From positions 1-64,000 of the forward strand of contig CANPJW010000011.1 of assembly GCA_947574505.1 (NCBI GenBank): a stretch of 64,000 nt of DNA, written 5' to 3'. The notes under the pieces are model-generated. The model made no database searches. It was not told the origin of the DNA and worked only from the letters and a program-made list of their open reading frames with translations. Shown here one piece after another: positions 37,698 through 47,127 of this stretch (position 1 is the stretch's first letter; each line of letters opens with the position of its first letter). A program made the position numbers and the translations under genes. The DNA is from an uncultured Bacteroides sp. GTDB lineage: Bacteria > Bacteroidota > Bacteroidia > Bacteroidales > Bacteroidaceae.

Positions 37698-37771
37698 ATC
37701 AATGCTGTAAACGGTGATTCACCTACAAAGAAAGCATATTCTCACCAATATACATACAAAGAGTGCATTTT

Positions 37772-37840
37772 TTAGTGATAAGATTAGTGGTAAATACTGC
37801 GATATGCACCCACTATTCACCACCAACCACTTATCACTAA
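37772..37840 (-). terminator. Inverted repeat at the end of ahpF
   Basis: TTAGTGATAAG (37772-37782) and CTTATCACTAA (37830-37840) form an 11-bp stem, with an inner GTGGT/ACCAC pairing. It overlaps the ahpF stop codon. It is probably a terminator or 3' stabilising structure, though the downstream side ends in A rather than U on the transcript. Confidence 0.55.
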
Positions 37841-39387
37841 TAAATCGTTCCGCGCATCCGGTCTTCGAATGCAGCTAAAGCAGCCTTGGCGCCTTCCCCC
37901 ATTGCTATAACTATCTGTTTATAGGAAACATCCGTTACATCTCCGGCAGCATAGATACCTTTTACAGAGGTCCGGCCATTTTTATCAGTCAGAATTTCAC
38001 CCATGCGGTTCGTTTCCAGCAATTCTTTAAACAAAGTGCTATTGGCAGTCAAACCTATTTGGACAAAAATACCATCCAAGGCAAAGATCTCTTCTTTTTC
38101 GGATGAACGGTCTTTCTTTATAAGCCCCACCACTTTATCACCGTTTCCTAACACCTCTACCGTTTGAGTATTAGTAATAATATCCACATTGGGCAGGCTT
38201 TTAGCTTTCTCCTGCAAAACAGTATCCGCTTTCAAAGTATCCATGAATTCGAATACAGTCACTTTGGAACAGACTCCCGCCAAATCAATAGCAGCCTCAA
38301 CCCCGGAGTTTCCACCACCTATGACTGCTACTTCCTTATCTTTATAAAATGGTCCGTCACAATGAGGACAGAAAGCAACTCCATGACCGATGTATTTTTC
38401 TTCACCGGGAACATTCAATTTTCTCCAATTCGCCCCGGTAGCAATGATCAATACGGGAGCCTTATACGTTTCTCCACCTTTCACAGACAACACTTTCATG
38501 CCCTCTGCCACTTCCACTTTCTCTATCCGGCGATTTTCTAAAATATCAATATGATATTCCGCCAAATGTTTTTTCAGATCCTGGGCCAACTGTTTACCGG
38601 TAGTCTGAGGCACAGATATCAAGTTCTCAATCCCCATCGTTTCATTGACTTGTCCACCAATACGCTCGGCTATTATTGCTACTTTCAACCCTTTACGAGC
38701 CGAGTAGATAGCAGCTGTCGCACCGGCAGGACCAGCACCGGCTACCAGTACATCATATTCTTTTGTCTCAACAGCTTCCAATTCCACCGAACCGTAACGG
38801 GCTTCCAGCTTCTCCAACAGATCCCCCATACTGCTACGCCCCACATGAATCTGTTCACCATCAGCAAATACAGTAGGAACGGCCTGTACTTTCATCCGTT
38901 CTACTTCTTCTTCATTTATAGATCCATCTACTGCCTCATGGCGTATCTGACCATTCAGAAGTACCATCATATTCAAAGCTTGAACCACATCGGGACAATT
39001 GGTACAGGTGAGAGACAAATAGGTGGTCAAACTAATCGGCCCCTGTAATGCCTTGATACGTCTGGTAATAAACTCGTCCGGAAAATTCTTTCCTTTGCCG
39101 TCAGCATTCAGAACAGCCATCAACAAAGAAGTAAATTCATGACCACCAGGTACGGCACGAAATGTGATTCCCGTATCCTTTCCTTCTTTTAAAAGGATAA
39201 ACTTCAGCCCTTCACTATCCTGCAACCGACAGGAAAGTTTATCCGAACAGGAAGCCACTTCTTCCAACAAGTCCACCAACTCGGCACGACTTTCGTGCTG
39301 AGGGTGGACAAAGATGTCAAAAGTATAGTGCGCTTCCAATTGGGCAAAAAGACCTTTTAACTGATCTTTTATCGCACTATCTAACAT
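37837..39387 (-). CDS. ahpF: Alkyl hydroperoxide reductase subunit F (NADH:peroxiredoxin reductase)
   Basis: This FAD-dependent reductase passes electrons from NADH to AhpC in the cytoplasm. It has 516 residues: an N-terminal thioredoxin-fold domain with redox pair C128/C131 (TCTNC), an FAD site VAGAGPAGATAAIY at about 215-228, the catalytic disulfide C340/C343 (FCPHCDG) and an NADH site GGGNSG at about 355. The length and motifs match intact AhpF. It starts 12 bases after ahpC stops, so the two form an operon. Confidence 0.96.
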   Translation of the reverse strand: MLDSAIKDQLKGLFAQLEAHYTFDIFVHPQHESRAELVDLLEEVASCSDKLSCRLQDSEGLKFILLKEGKDTGITFRAVPGGHEFTSLLMAVLNADGKGKNFPDEFITRRIKALQGPISLTTYLSLTCTNCPDVVQALNMMVLLNGQIRHEAVDGSINEEEVERMKVQAVPTVFADGEQIHVGRSSMGDLLEKLEARYGSVELEAVETKEYDVLVAGAGPAGATAAIYSARKGLKVAIIAERIGGQVNETMGIENLISVPQTTGKQLAQDLKKHLAEYHIDILENRRIEKVEVAEGMKVLSVKGGETYKAPVLIIATGANWRKLNVPGEEKYIGHGVAFCPHCDGPFYKDKEVAVIGGGNSGVEAAIDLAGVCSKVTVFEFMDTLKADTVLQEKAKSLPNVDIITNTQTVEVLGNGDKVVGLIKKDRSSEKEEIFALDGIFVQIGLTANSTLFKELLETNRMGEILTDKNGRTSVKGIYAAGDVTDVSYKQIVIAMGEGAKAALAAFEDRMRGTIY

Positions 39388-39399
39388 GAGTTCTATACT

Positions 39400-39966
39400 T
39401 TAAATTTTACCTACCAAATCAATACTCGGTTTCAAGGTCTCAGCACCTTTCTTCCATTTAGCAGGACAAACCTCACCATCATGAGTGGCTACAAACTGGG
39501 CAGCTTCTACCTTACGAAGAAGTTCATCAGCATTACGCCCGATGCTGTTGTCCTGAATTTCAGCTAATTTGATCTTGCCTTCGGGATTCACTACAAAAGT
39601 ACCACGATAAGCCATACCGTCTTCTTCAATCATCACACCAAATGCACGCGACAAAGCACCTGTAGGATCTGCCAACATCGGATAAGTGATTTTGCGGATA
39701 CTTTCAGACGCATCATGCCATGCTTTATGAACGAAATGTGAATCGGTGCTTACAGAATATACTTCCACTCCCATTTCTTTGAACTGATTATACTTTTCAG
39801 CAATATCTACAAGTTCGGTAGGGCATACAAACGTAAAGTCAGCAGGATAGAAGAAGAAAATAGCCCATTTACCTTCAATATCTTTATTAGTTACGGTTTT
39901 AAACTCTCCATTATGGAATGCCTGAACTTTAAATTCAGGAACTTGTGAATTAATAATTGGTTCCAT
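39400..39966 (-). CDS. ahpC: Alkyl hydroperoxide reductase subunit C (peroxiredoxin)
   Basis: This typical 2-Cys peroxiredoxin reduces hydrogen and alkyl peroxides. It has 188 residues, with peroxidatic C48 in FTFVCPTEL and resolving C167 in GEVCPAKW. It is reduced by AhpF, encoded immediately downstream. Oxidative-stress control, probably by OxyR, is expected in anaerobic Bacteroides, and a palindrome abuts the promoter. Confidence 0.97.
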   Translation of the reverse strand: MEPIINSQVPEFKVQAFHNGEFKTVTNKDIEGKWAIFFFYPADFTFVCPTELVDIAEKYNQFKEMGVEVYSVSTDSHFVHKAWHDASESIRKITYPMLADPTGALSRAFGVMIEEDGMAYRGTFVVNPEGKIKLAEIQDNSIGRNADELLRKVEAAQFVATHDGEVCPAKWKKGAETLKPSIDLVGKI

Positions 39967-40020
39967 ACTCTTTTTATTTTTAAATTAAAACTGATTTTTA
40001 AATTGTAATTATTACATTTG

Positions 40021-40066
40021 CAAAGGTAACCGACTTCAGCACCTTCCACAATACCTAATTATTAGG
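40021..40066 (-). promoter_or_regulatory. ahpC promoter with palindromic operator candidate
   Basis: On the - strand a TACCTTTG -7 element (40028-40021) and a TTGT at about -33 (40051-40048) have 19-base spacing. Directly upstream lies the perfect 13-bp palindrome CCTAATTATTAGG (40054-40066). The position suits an activator such as OxyR; the identity of the regulator is inferred. Confidence 0.65.
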
Positions 40067-40324
40067 ATTATATAGAACAAGATTCATCATAAATAGGTAT
40101 TGGACAAACGATTTTTTAAGTGAATTTTGCATGTAATTAAAAGGATGCTAAATGTTTTAACAACAATAGTTTCCGCCAGGGAACTTAATCGGTAAACACA
40201 GTACGTTAGAACTGTGCTATGGCGACAAAACCATCATTGCTCGGGCACTGATTGCTTTCCGGTGATATTCTTAAAAAAAATATAAAAGCCTCCTGACTTC
40301 TGTCTGTCCTTTAAAGGTTTTATG
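40067..40324. other. Intergenic stretch between ahpC and corA promoters
   Basis: No gene is seen here. It contains a nested inverted repeat: CGCCA at 40174-40178 with TGGCG at 40220-40224, and inside it CACAGT at 40197-40202 with ACTGTG at 40211-40216. It could encode a small structured RNA or a degenerate element, but I recognise no RNA family and see no tRNA features. Confidence 0.35.
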
Positions 40325-40332
40325 TACTTTTG
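40325..40332 (+). promoter_or_regulatory. Candidate corA promoter (TACTTTTG)
   Basis: TACTTTTG fits the TAnnTTTG -7 consensus; the -33 region is poor. It implies a leader of about 130 bases before corA, which holds a possible 13-codon ORF. Confidence 0.5.
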
Positions 40333-40362
40333 TACCGCTTTAAACAAAAAACAATCAATAAA

Positions 40363-40404
40363 AATGGACGATTCAATACCACGAACGTGCAATAGTATTA
40401 ACTG
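40363..40404 (+). other. Possible upstream ORF in the corA leader
   Basis: An ATG at 40363 opens a 13-codon reading frame (MDDSIPRTCNSIN) ending at the TGA at 40402-40404, 68 bases before the corA start. No clear ribosome binding site precedes it. It may be a leader peptide or chance. Confidence 0.25.
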
Positions 40405-40472
40405 ATCCGACAGGGCAATCACTACTCTGAATGCCTCTGAACGGATATAAACGAACGAAAGGAGGCAATAAG

Positions 40473-41396
40473 ATGAGAAAATATCTTTATTGTGAGAATG
40501 GCTTTGTAGAAAAGCCACAATGGATGCCAAACTGCTGGGTGAATGTAGAATGCCCCGACCAAAGTGATTTTGAGTTTCTGACTAAAGAATTAAAAGTTCC
40601 CGAAGCTTTTTTAGAGGACATCGCCGATATGGATGAACGTCCGCGAACGGATACGGAAGACAACTGGCTACTGACCATTATCCGAATCCCCCTGCAACAA
40701 CAGGGAAGCATCCCTTATATCACTATCCCCATCGGTATCATTACAAACAATGAAATCATTGTTACCGTGTGTTATCACTCCACTGAAATGATTCCTGATT
40801 TTATTGACCACACCCGACGTAAAGGAATCATTGTGCCTAATAAATTTGAATTGATTTTACGGTTAATTTACTCATCTGCCGTATGGTTCTTGAAATATCT
40901 GAAGCAAATAAACAATGATGTAGCTGCCGCAGAAAAAGAATTGGAAAGGAGCATACGTAATGAGGACCTGCTCAGATTGATGAAACTACAAAAAACATTG
41001 GTTTATTTCAATACGTCCATTCGTGGAAATGAGGTGATGGTAGGTAAATTGCAAAGTATCTTCCAGGAAAAAGATTATCAAAACCGCGATTTGGTAGAAG
41101 ATGTAGTTATTGAATTAAAACAAGCATATAACACGGTTAATATCTACAGTGATATCTTAACCGGAACCATGGACGCATTTGCTTCCATCATATCCAACAA
41201 TGTGAACACCATCATGAAACGCATGACCAGTATTTCCATCATTCTGATGGTACCCACATTAATAGCTAGTTTCTATGGAATGAATGTAGATGTACATGTA
41301 GATGCATTACCACATGCTTTTAGTTTTATTATTTTGGCATCCATCACATTGTCTGCGTTGGCTTTTGTTATTTTCAGAAAGATAAAGTGGTTCTAA
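40473..41396 (+). CDS. corA: CorA-type magnesium/cobalt transporter
   Basis: This pentameric inner-membrane channel for divalent cations, mainly magnesium, has about 307 residues. A large cytoplasmic alpha/beta and helical funnel domain is followed by two C-terminal membrane helices. The signature YGMN is at about 269-271, before an acidic periplasmic loop (VDVHVDALPH). The ATG at 40473 is chosen because a near-perfect AAAGGAGG lies just upstream; the longer frame from 40431 would put that site inside the gene. It diverges from ahpC and converges with xusC. Confidence 0.93.
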   Translation: MRKYLYCENGFVEKPQWMPNCWVNVECPDQSDFEFLTKELKVPEAFLEDIADMDERPRTDTEDNWLLTIIRIPLQQQGSIPYITIPIGIITNNEIIVTVCYHSTEMIPDFIDHTRRKGIIVPNKFELILRLIYSSAVWFLKYLKQINNDVAAAEKELERSIRNEDLLRLMKLQKTLVYFNTSIRGNEVMVGKLQSIFQEKDYQNRDLVEDVVIELKQAYNTVNIYSDILTGTMDAFASIISNNVNTIMKRMTSISIILMVPTLIASFYGMNVDVHVDALPHAFSFIILASITLSALAFVIFRKIKWF

Positions 41397-41411
41397 AAAA
41401 TCCTGTAACAA

Positions 41412-41452
41412 TATCATATGACCTGTCATTCACGACAACAGGTCATATGATA
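41412..41452. terminator. Bidirectional terminator between corA and xusC
   Basis: A perfect 15-bp stem (41412-41426 with 41438-41452) encloses an 11-base loop, with A-rich sequence before it and T-rich sequence after. It lies between convergent genes and should serve both. Confidence 0.88.
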
Positions 41453-41489
41453 AAATTCTTTTCGCCCCCTAATTTTATAACAAAGATAT

Positions 41490-42623
41490 TCAACTTACTC
41501 TTACTTTCTTTCTCCAAATACGTTTTATCCATAAATAGTATCCTGTCAATGGCAAGGTGGCTCCTATCAAAGCTGCTATAAACGTCAGTAAACGGGTAAG
41601 CATACCGCCCCAACTACCAACATGTACAGAATAGATCCATCCGCGAATCTTTCCAGCCTTCTCAGCATCTTTATATAAAACTACCTTATCAATCTTACCA
41701 CTATGAGGATTGAATTTATAACGATCGGAAGCACGTTGATTACCGAAGGTATTGAAAGAGACATTTGCTGCCCCATCTGATAAGGTTATCTGCTTGTAGC
41801 CGGGATTATTCAGGGCTAATTGTTCATAAACTTGTTGCCAACAAACATAGGACGAAGAATGAGAAACATTCTTTCCGGATTGGTCGCCGCCTTTCCCCCC
41901 ACGCCGGGTCACCCCACCATGAGCACCTCCCTGCTGTACTTCCACGCCAAACACTTTATAGAAACCTGTCCGATACCATCCAAAAGACCATGTTAGCCCG
42001 GTAAGGGCCATAGCCAACAAAAAAAACAGCGCATACATACCACCTGCAACATGCAGGTCATACCAAAATCTTCTAAAGCCCCTGCCGACAGATATTCTTA
42101 AACTATTTTTCAAGGCTTTTCGTGTACGAGGCCACCAGATAACGATACCCGATATCAAAACCACGACAAACAACAGGGTGCTGACACCTACAATCATTTT
42201 TCCCCAGAAGACTCCACCATCCGCTTTCATACTGTCCAACAGCCAGCGATGCAGCCTGAACATAGTCACAAAAAATGCAGGACGTTCATATTTACCTTTA
42301 ATCTCACCAGTATATGGATCCACATACACGGAAGCACGACGAGGCTTGGACAAATTCACCTGCCAAGCACGTTCCGGGTCAGAGAAAACACTGATTCCTG
42401 TCACAGACACACTGTCGGGCAACGTGAGTTCTACCTCTTCCAATAATCGATCAACAGAAAGTGGAACTGTCTCTACCTTTTTTACATAATAGAGCTCATG
42501 CCTGGTCAGTTCCACCACTTCATTTTCAAAAACCAACATGGCTCCCGAGAAGCAAATCAAGGAAATGATTAACCCGAAAGGAACAGAAAGCCAAAGATGT
42601 ATTTGGCGAAATATTTTCTTCAT
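41490..42623 (-). CDS. xusC: PepSY-domain inner-membrane protein of xenosiderophore system (XusC-like)
   Basis: This PepSY-associated membrane protein has about 377 residues and four membrane helices (IHLWLSVPFGLIISLICFSG near the start; LLFVVVLISGIVIWW; MYALFFLLAMALTGLTWSFG; LLTFIAALIGATLPLTGYYL). The related Bacteroides thetaiotaomicron protein is the third member of the XusABC system that uses enterobactin-type siderophores. It is thought to handle ferric iron reduction or release at the inner membrane. The longer frame from 42734 would overlap xusB; starts at 42623 or 42644 are better. It is the last gene of the operon. Confidence 0.85.
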   Translation of the reverse strand: MKKIFRQIHLWLSVPFGLIISLICFSGAMLVFENEVVELTRHELYYVKKVETVPLSVDRLLEEVELTLPDSVSVTGISVFSDPERAWQVNLSKPRRASVYVDPYTGEIKGKYERPAFFVTMFRLHRWLLDSMKADGGVFWGKMIVGVSTLLFVVVLISGIVIWWPRTRKALKNSLRISVGRGFRRFWYDLHVAGGMYALFFLLAMALTGLTWSFGWYRTGFYKVFGVEVQQGGAHGGVTRRGGKGGDQSGKNVSHSSSYVCWQQVYEQLALNNPGYKQITLSDGAANVSFNTFGNQRASDRYKFNPHSGKIDKVVLYKDAEKAGKIRGWIYSVHVGSWGGMLTRLLTFIAALIGATLPLTGYYLWIKRIWRKKVRVS

Positions 42624-42702
42624 AAAATCTTCGATACGATTCATAAAAAGAGTCTGCATAAGCACATACTGCCCGCAGACTCCCATTATATTATTACAAT
42701 AC

Positions 42703-44103
42703 TCAGTTCTGAGGTTGCAGTTTACCGACGCCACTGATTTGTGTCGCTTCTATAGAAACACCCTTTGTCGCTACCGCACCAACCAGATCTATTTTATAAA
42801 TAGACGGATATCCTTCTGTTGTAGTTACAGCCATATAGGCATATCCATTCTCCACATACGGAGTATTACCAAAGCCGGAGATCAAATCGGCAGAAGGCAA
42901 ACCGGTTACATAAGTCAGTTTTCCGGTTTCTCCTTTATATATTGCTAACTGATTAGCAGTGAAACCAGTTTCAGTCAAGGGACGATCATACATCAGCAAC
43001 AGGAAATAATCTCCCGTAATATGCCAACAACGAATGAAAGATTTACCTCCGGTCTGCGCTTCGATACTATAATAATAATCAGGATCAAACTCTTCTGTTC
43101 CAGCCTTTATACGTACTACTCCGGCATCCAAGGTAGTCTGTTGCCGTTTATCAGCCATTGTTTTGGCATAACTAGGAGAAAATACATAAATATCACCATT
43201 ATCTGCCGCCCAAATCGTTTGATAATACTGTGATTTAAAACGCCCGCAAGCATAACTGATCTTATCTGTTTCTATGATTTTTTTATTTGTCAGCGTTTCA
43301 TCATCAAAAATAGCCACCCAGCATTTATTGGGATATTGCGTCCATTGCAATTCACCTTTTTTATAACTGCTGCTGTTGGAACCACCATCTTCTGTCTTTA
43401 CCAAATCCTCATTGCCGGGAAGTATCCACTTTCCCCCGTCAGTAGCCGAACCATATTGACTTAACCCCATTGGAATAGCAGCGCTATACAGTTTATTATT
43501 TCGTTCCAATATGCCGGCCAATGTTACATATTCTCCATTTCCCAGGAAGTTTTCGGACATATAAGCCTTATTTTGAGTATCATTCGTGGTAAATGTTTCA
43601 GCAGATACGTCCAAATAAGAAAGCAAAAACATTTTTGGTAAATATCCATTCTCATCAGCATACGCAGTAGGTCCGTCACCGGTAGACGAGGTCATGATAT
43701 ATTTATCATAAATACCGTAAGTAGTAAATCTCTTTACGGCAAACTCCCCCGAACGAGCCTTTACTTCATTATTTGAATCCATGATATAAGAACGGGTCGT
43801 ACCTGCATTCCCTTGATTATAAGTCAGTGCATAAAGATATTGATTCTTGTAAAACACCCATTGAGTTGCACCATCATTCACAAGACCATTATTCACTGTA
43901 GAAACAGTACCTTTATCCAACGTTTCAGAAGTAAGCAGCACATTCGTTGTATTTCCAGACGCTGTGACCGATGATGCAATAACATACTCACCTTTAGCCT
44001 CGGTACCCGAACCGTAATCCGGCTCATTATCCGTACATGCACTCAACGCCATTCCTACTATGGCAATAGCAGCAAATCCGTTCAAAAAGAAATCTTTCTT
44101 CAT
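42703..44103 (-). CDS. xusB: DUF4374 surface lipoprotein, siderophore-binding (XusB-like)
   Basis: The 466-residue lipoprotein has lipobox ALSAC and the acidic TDNEPDYG that follows it. The rest resembles a beta-propeller (DUF4374). In B. thetaiotaomicron, XusB binds ferric enterobactin at the cell surface and hands it to XusA. The assignment rests on family and on the exact xusA-xusB-xusC gene order seen here. It starts 57 bases after xusA ends. Confidence 0.86.
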   Translation of the reverse strand: MKKDFFLNGFAAIAIVGMALSACTDNEPDYGSGTEAKGEYVIASSVTASGNTTNVLLTSETLDKGTVSTVNNGLVNDGATQWVFYKNQYLYALTYNQGNAGTTRSYIMDSNNEVKARSGEFAVKRFTTYGIYDKYIMTSSTGDGPTAYADENGYLPKMFLLSYLDVSAETFTTNDTQNKAYMSENFLGNGEYVTLAGILERNNKLYSAAIPMGLSQYGSATDGGKWILPGNEDLVKTEDGGSNSSSYKKGELQWTQYPNKCWVAIFDDETLTNKKIIETDKISYACGRFKSQYYQTIWAADNGDIYVFSPSYAKTMADKRQQTTLDAGVVRIKAGTEEFDPDYYYSIEAQTGGKSFIRCWHITGDYFLLLMYDRPLTETGFTANQLAIYKGETGKLTYVTGLPSADLISGFGNTPYVENGYAYMAVTTTEGYPSIYKIDLVGAVATKGVSIEATQISGVGKLQPQN

Positions 44104-44160
44104 TTTATTCTTCTATTTAATTTAAAACCCAATTAATTATAAACTCCTTTTTCCAATTCT

Positions 44161-46548
44161 TTAATTACCGAAACAAACACGCAGTTTACCATAAAAAGCC
44201 CTACCGGCCTTCTGAAGACTAAAATTATCATATAACTTCTCATCTGTGAAGTTACGACATTCCAATGATACGTTATATCGTCCTTTTTGCAAACTATAAG
44301 AAAAGGATATATTGTGCGAGAATTGATCAGGTACCACATAGTCCCCTTTATTTGAGCCTATTCGGGAAGAATAATAAGTAAAGCTATGCAGATATTGATT
44401 ATCATAAGACACTGTCAACATATTGCCTTTCCTTCCTAAATCCCGCCAATAAAAAGTAACATCCGAATCAGCAAACATATAGGGCAGATTCGGCATCCGT
44501 TCTTTATAAGCCAGATTTTCCGCACTGCTGGAAATAGATGTTTTCATATTGTCGCGTACATCCATTTTGGTAAAATTACCTCCTATACTCACCCAATTAC
44601 CAAAACCGTAACGAGCAGAAACAGTATATCCTTTCGTCAATACTTTACCGTAATTAATATATTTCGCGGCATATTTACCACCACTCAAATCCGCAATATT
44701 ACGCTGAATATAATCTTTTGTATTCCGATAAATCACTCCACCTTCCATATATACAGAATGCCTGCCAAATGTTCTGTTATAGCTCAAATTAAAATTCAAA
44801 TTATCACTACTCTCCGGTTTTATACTGATATCTCCCATTTCCAAATCCTCATCTCCAAACATTTCTTCAATAGTAGGCAGACGATATGCTTTTTCATATG
44901 ACAATTTCGCCTGCAAACCGGGTAGAATGAAATAAGTTCCCGCAGCTCCATATCCTATGGAATTCATGTTTCGGGTAGTACGGACATAATCATCTTGATT
45001 CGTAGTCGTAGCCATAGGACCTGCCACATACAAACTATAATATTTTCCAAATACTGAGAGATTCCAATTATCAGACGGCATCAACCGATAGGACAATCCG
45101 GAGATATTCTTATGGGTTTCTTTAGCTATGGCATCCTCCGATTCCATCTTAGCCAATAAAGAAGTGTTAGAACGGCGGAAAGTATTCAACACATGATTAA
45201 AGGTCAGCATATGTATTTTCGCCAGACGGTAATTAACGGTTAATGTTCCATTCCAATTGTTATTATCCGCCCGTGAATATTGATTGGATTGTTCACCGGG
45301 TGAGTTCATTAATTTTCTATCACCCAACCAATTGTACTTATAGGAAGCTGTATCTATATTTGTCGTTGCATTTTTATTATAATTGGCAGTCAATGCCACA
45401 TCCAGACCTTTGATGAATAAGCCACGCTTACTATATTCCAATGACGGCATCAACGAATATCCTTTACGATGTTTTTCCCCATAGACTATTTCCTGACGTA
45501 CTCCGGTCTGTATCTCCTTATACATGTGTGAATAAGTAAAGCCCAACATCAATCTGTCTGCCCATTTCTTATCCACAATACCCATCTTACCTATAACCGC
45601 CTCATTATGATAGGTATCATTAAAGCGTCTCACACGTATCTTTTTATCTTTATCAATTCTTCCGGTTTCAAAGTCCTCTACCGGTGCATCCACCTGATAA
45701 TCATTATCCGAATAGTTTTGGAAAGCATTTATTTCATAAGTAAAGCCATTTTTGAAAGTTTGTCCGAAATTCACATACGATTTATGCGTATTGAACGAAC
45801 CGTATGAATAGGAGCCATCCAAAAACCAATTACGTTTCTTCTTATTGGTTACAATATTGATAACACCACCTATAGCATCCGTGCCAAATCCTACAGGAAC
45901 CACCCCTTTATACACTTCAATCCTATCTGCAAAATTCACAGGAATATTATTTAGGCCAAAAGAGCTCCCTACTCCCTCCTGAGGTACACCGTCAATAAAT
46001 ATCTTCACATGTTTGCCACTGAAACCATCCAACATCAATTGCATATCCGAACCTACCCCACCCGACTCACGGAGTTTCATTCCCGGAGCTTTAGCCAAAG
46101 CATCACTCAGATTCTTGGTAGAATTCTGGAATTCTTTTGTATCTACAGCTATCGCATTGAATGCGGAACGTTTCACACGGGAAACCCCGTTAGACACCAC
46201 TACCACTTCACCCAACTCAGTCACTGACGGGTCAATCATTACATTCATCTTAATTCTTTCACCATGAACTAAAGTTACAGGCTTTTCTATAGTCTTATAT
46301 CCTATAGCCGAAACAACTAGCGTGTATTTCCCTGCCGGTGCATGAAGATGATAGATACCTTCTTCATTCGTTGTACAGCCATAAGTTGTACCCTTCAAAT
46401 ATACGGTTGCAAAATCTACGACTTCCTGTTTTTCTTTGGATATTACTTTACCGGATACCATTGTCTTAGGTTGTGCAAAGATAGATATCGCTCCGATTAT
46501 AAAAAAAAGAGAGCCTAAACTGATCCTTTGTAACTGTCTTTTTACCAT
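44161..46548 (-). CDS. xusA: TonB-dependent siderophore receptor (XusA-like)
   Basis: The 795-residue outer-membrane receptor has a signal peptide (ending ISIFAQ), a carboxypeptidase-regulatory-like domain (VSGKVISKEKQEVVDFATVYLKG without the run beyond), TonB box ELGEVVVVSNG, a plug domain with VYKGVVPVGFGTDAIGGVINIV, and a beta barrel ending YGKLRVCFGN. It lacks the long SusC-type barrel and has no SusD partner; the partner is the DUF4374 lipoprotein downstream. It probably imports ferric catecholate siderophores made by other bacteria. Expression is expected to be iron-repressed. Confidence 0.86.
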   Translation of the reverse strand: MVKRQLQRISLGSLFFIIGAISIFAQPKTMVSGKVISKEKQEVVDFATVYLKGTTYGCTTNEEGIYHLHAPAGKYTLVVSAIGYKTIEKPVTLVHGERIKMNVMIDPSVTELGEVVVVSNGVSRVKRSAFNAIAVDTKEFQNSTKNLSDALAKAPGMKLRESGGVGSDMQLMLDGFSGKHVKIFIDGVPQEGVGSSFGLNNIPVNFADRIEVYKGVVPVGFGTDAIGGVINIVTNKKKRNWFLDGSYSYGSFNTHKSYVNFGQTFKNGFTYEINAFQNYSDNDYQVDAPVEDFETGRIDKDKKIRVRRFNDTYHNEAVIGKMGIVDKKWADRLMLGFTYSHMYKEIQTGVRQEIVYGEKHRKGYSLMPSLEYSKRGLFIKGLDVALTANYNKNATTNIDTASYKYNWLGDRKLMNSPGEQSNQYSRADNNNWNGTLTVNYRLAKIHMLTFNHVLNTFRRSNTSLLAKMESEDAIAKETHKNISGLSYRLMPSDNWNLSVFGKYYSLYVAGPMATTTNQDDYVRTTRNMNSIGYGAAGTYFILPGLQAKLSYEKAYRLPTIEEMFGDEDLEMGDISIKPESSDNLNFNLSYNRTFGRHSVYMEGGVIYRNTKDYIQRNIADLSGGKYAAKYINYGKVLTKGYTVSARYGFGNWVSIGGNFTKMDVRDNMKTSISSSAENLAYKERMPNLPYMFADSDVTFYWRDLGRKGNMLTVSYDNQYLHSFTYYSSRIGSNKGDYVVPDQFSHNISFSYSLQKGRYNVSLECRNFTDEKLYDNFSLQKAGRAFYGKLRVCFGN

Positions 46549-46586
46549 GAATACCTATAATTCTAAATTCTTAATTTTTGAGAATG

Positions 46587-46654
46587 CAAAGGTCCGTAAA
46601 AAGAAAAGGGGAAACAATCACCTGATATAGGTAATCTTTTCCCCCATTTTACGG
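46587..46654 (-). promoter_or_regulatory. xusA promoter region with large inverted repeat
   Basis: On the - strand GACCTTTG (46594-46587) with a TTG at 46617-46615, 20 bases apart, resembles a promoter. An interrupted inverted repeat spans it and the upstream side: CCGTAAAA (46594-46601) with TTTTACGG (46647-46654), and GGGGAAA (46608-46614) with TTTCCCC (46638-46644). The apex holds ACCTGATATAGGT (46620-46632). This is a candidate for a Fur-like operator, but the regulator is not known. Confidence 0.5.
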
Positions 46655-46715
46655 AATATATATACTATGCAATAACTTTTTATAGGTATTTATGCCACAA
46701 AATAGTCCTTTTAAA

Positions 46716-46747
46716 TTTGGCATAATGCCATGAATCCACTACATTTG
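46716..46747 (+). promoter_or_regulatory. tag promoter, consensus Bacteroidota type
   Basis: TTTG at 46716-46719 and TACATTTG at 46740-46747 have 20-base spacing, matching both elements of the consensus. Transcription from about 46752 supports the start codon at 46772. Confidence 0.8.
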
Positions 46748-47127
46748 TTCTATATCACAAATATTAGAATTATGCAAGATATAACAAACGGACGTTGCGG
46801 TTGGTGCGGAACAGACGAATTGTATGTGAAATACCATGACCAGGAGTGGGGAAAGTTAGTTACCGATGACAAGACGCTGTTTGAGTTTCTTGTATTGGAA
46901 AGTGCCCAAGCAGGACTAAACTGGATAACGATTCTTAAAAAAAGAGAGGGGTATCGTAAAGCTTTCTATAATTTTGATGCCGAGCTGGTAGCACAAATGA
47001 CCGATGAAGACGTTGAGCGGCTAATGCAATTTGAAGGAATTGTAAAAAACCGTCTGAAAATCAAATCGACAATCACGAATGCGAAACTATTCCTTGCCGT
47101 ACAAAAGGAATTCGGTAGTTTTTATAA

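Noticed and set aside
40174..40224. tRNA or known small RNA
   Set aside because: The fold lacks the T-loop and anticodon arms; no known RNA family recognised.
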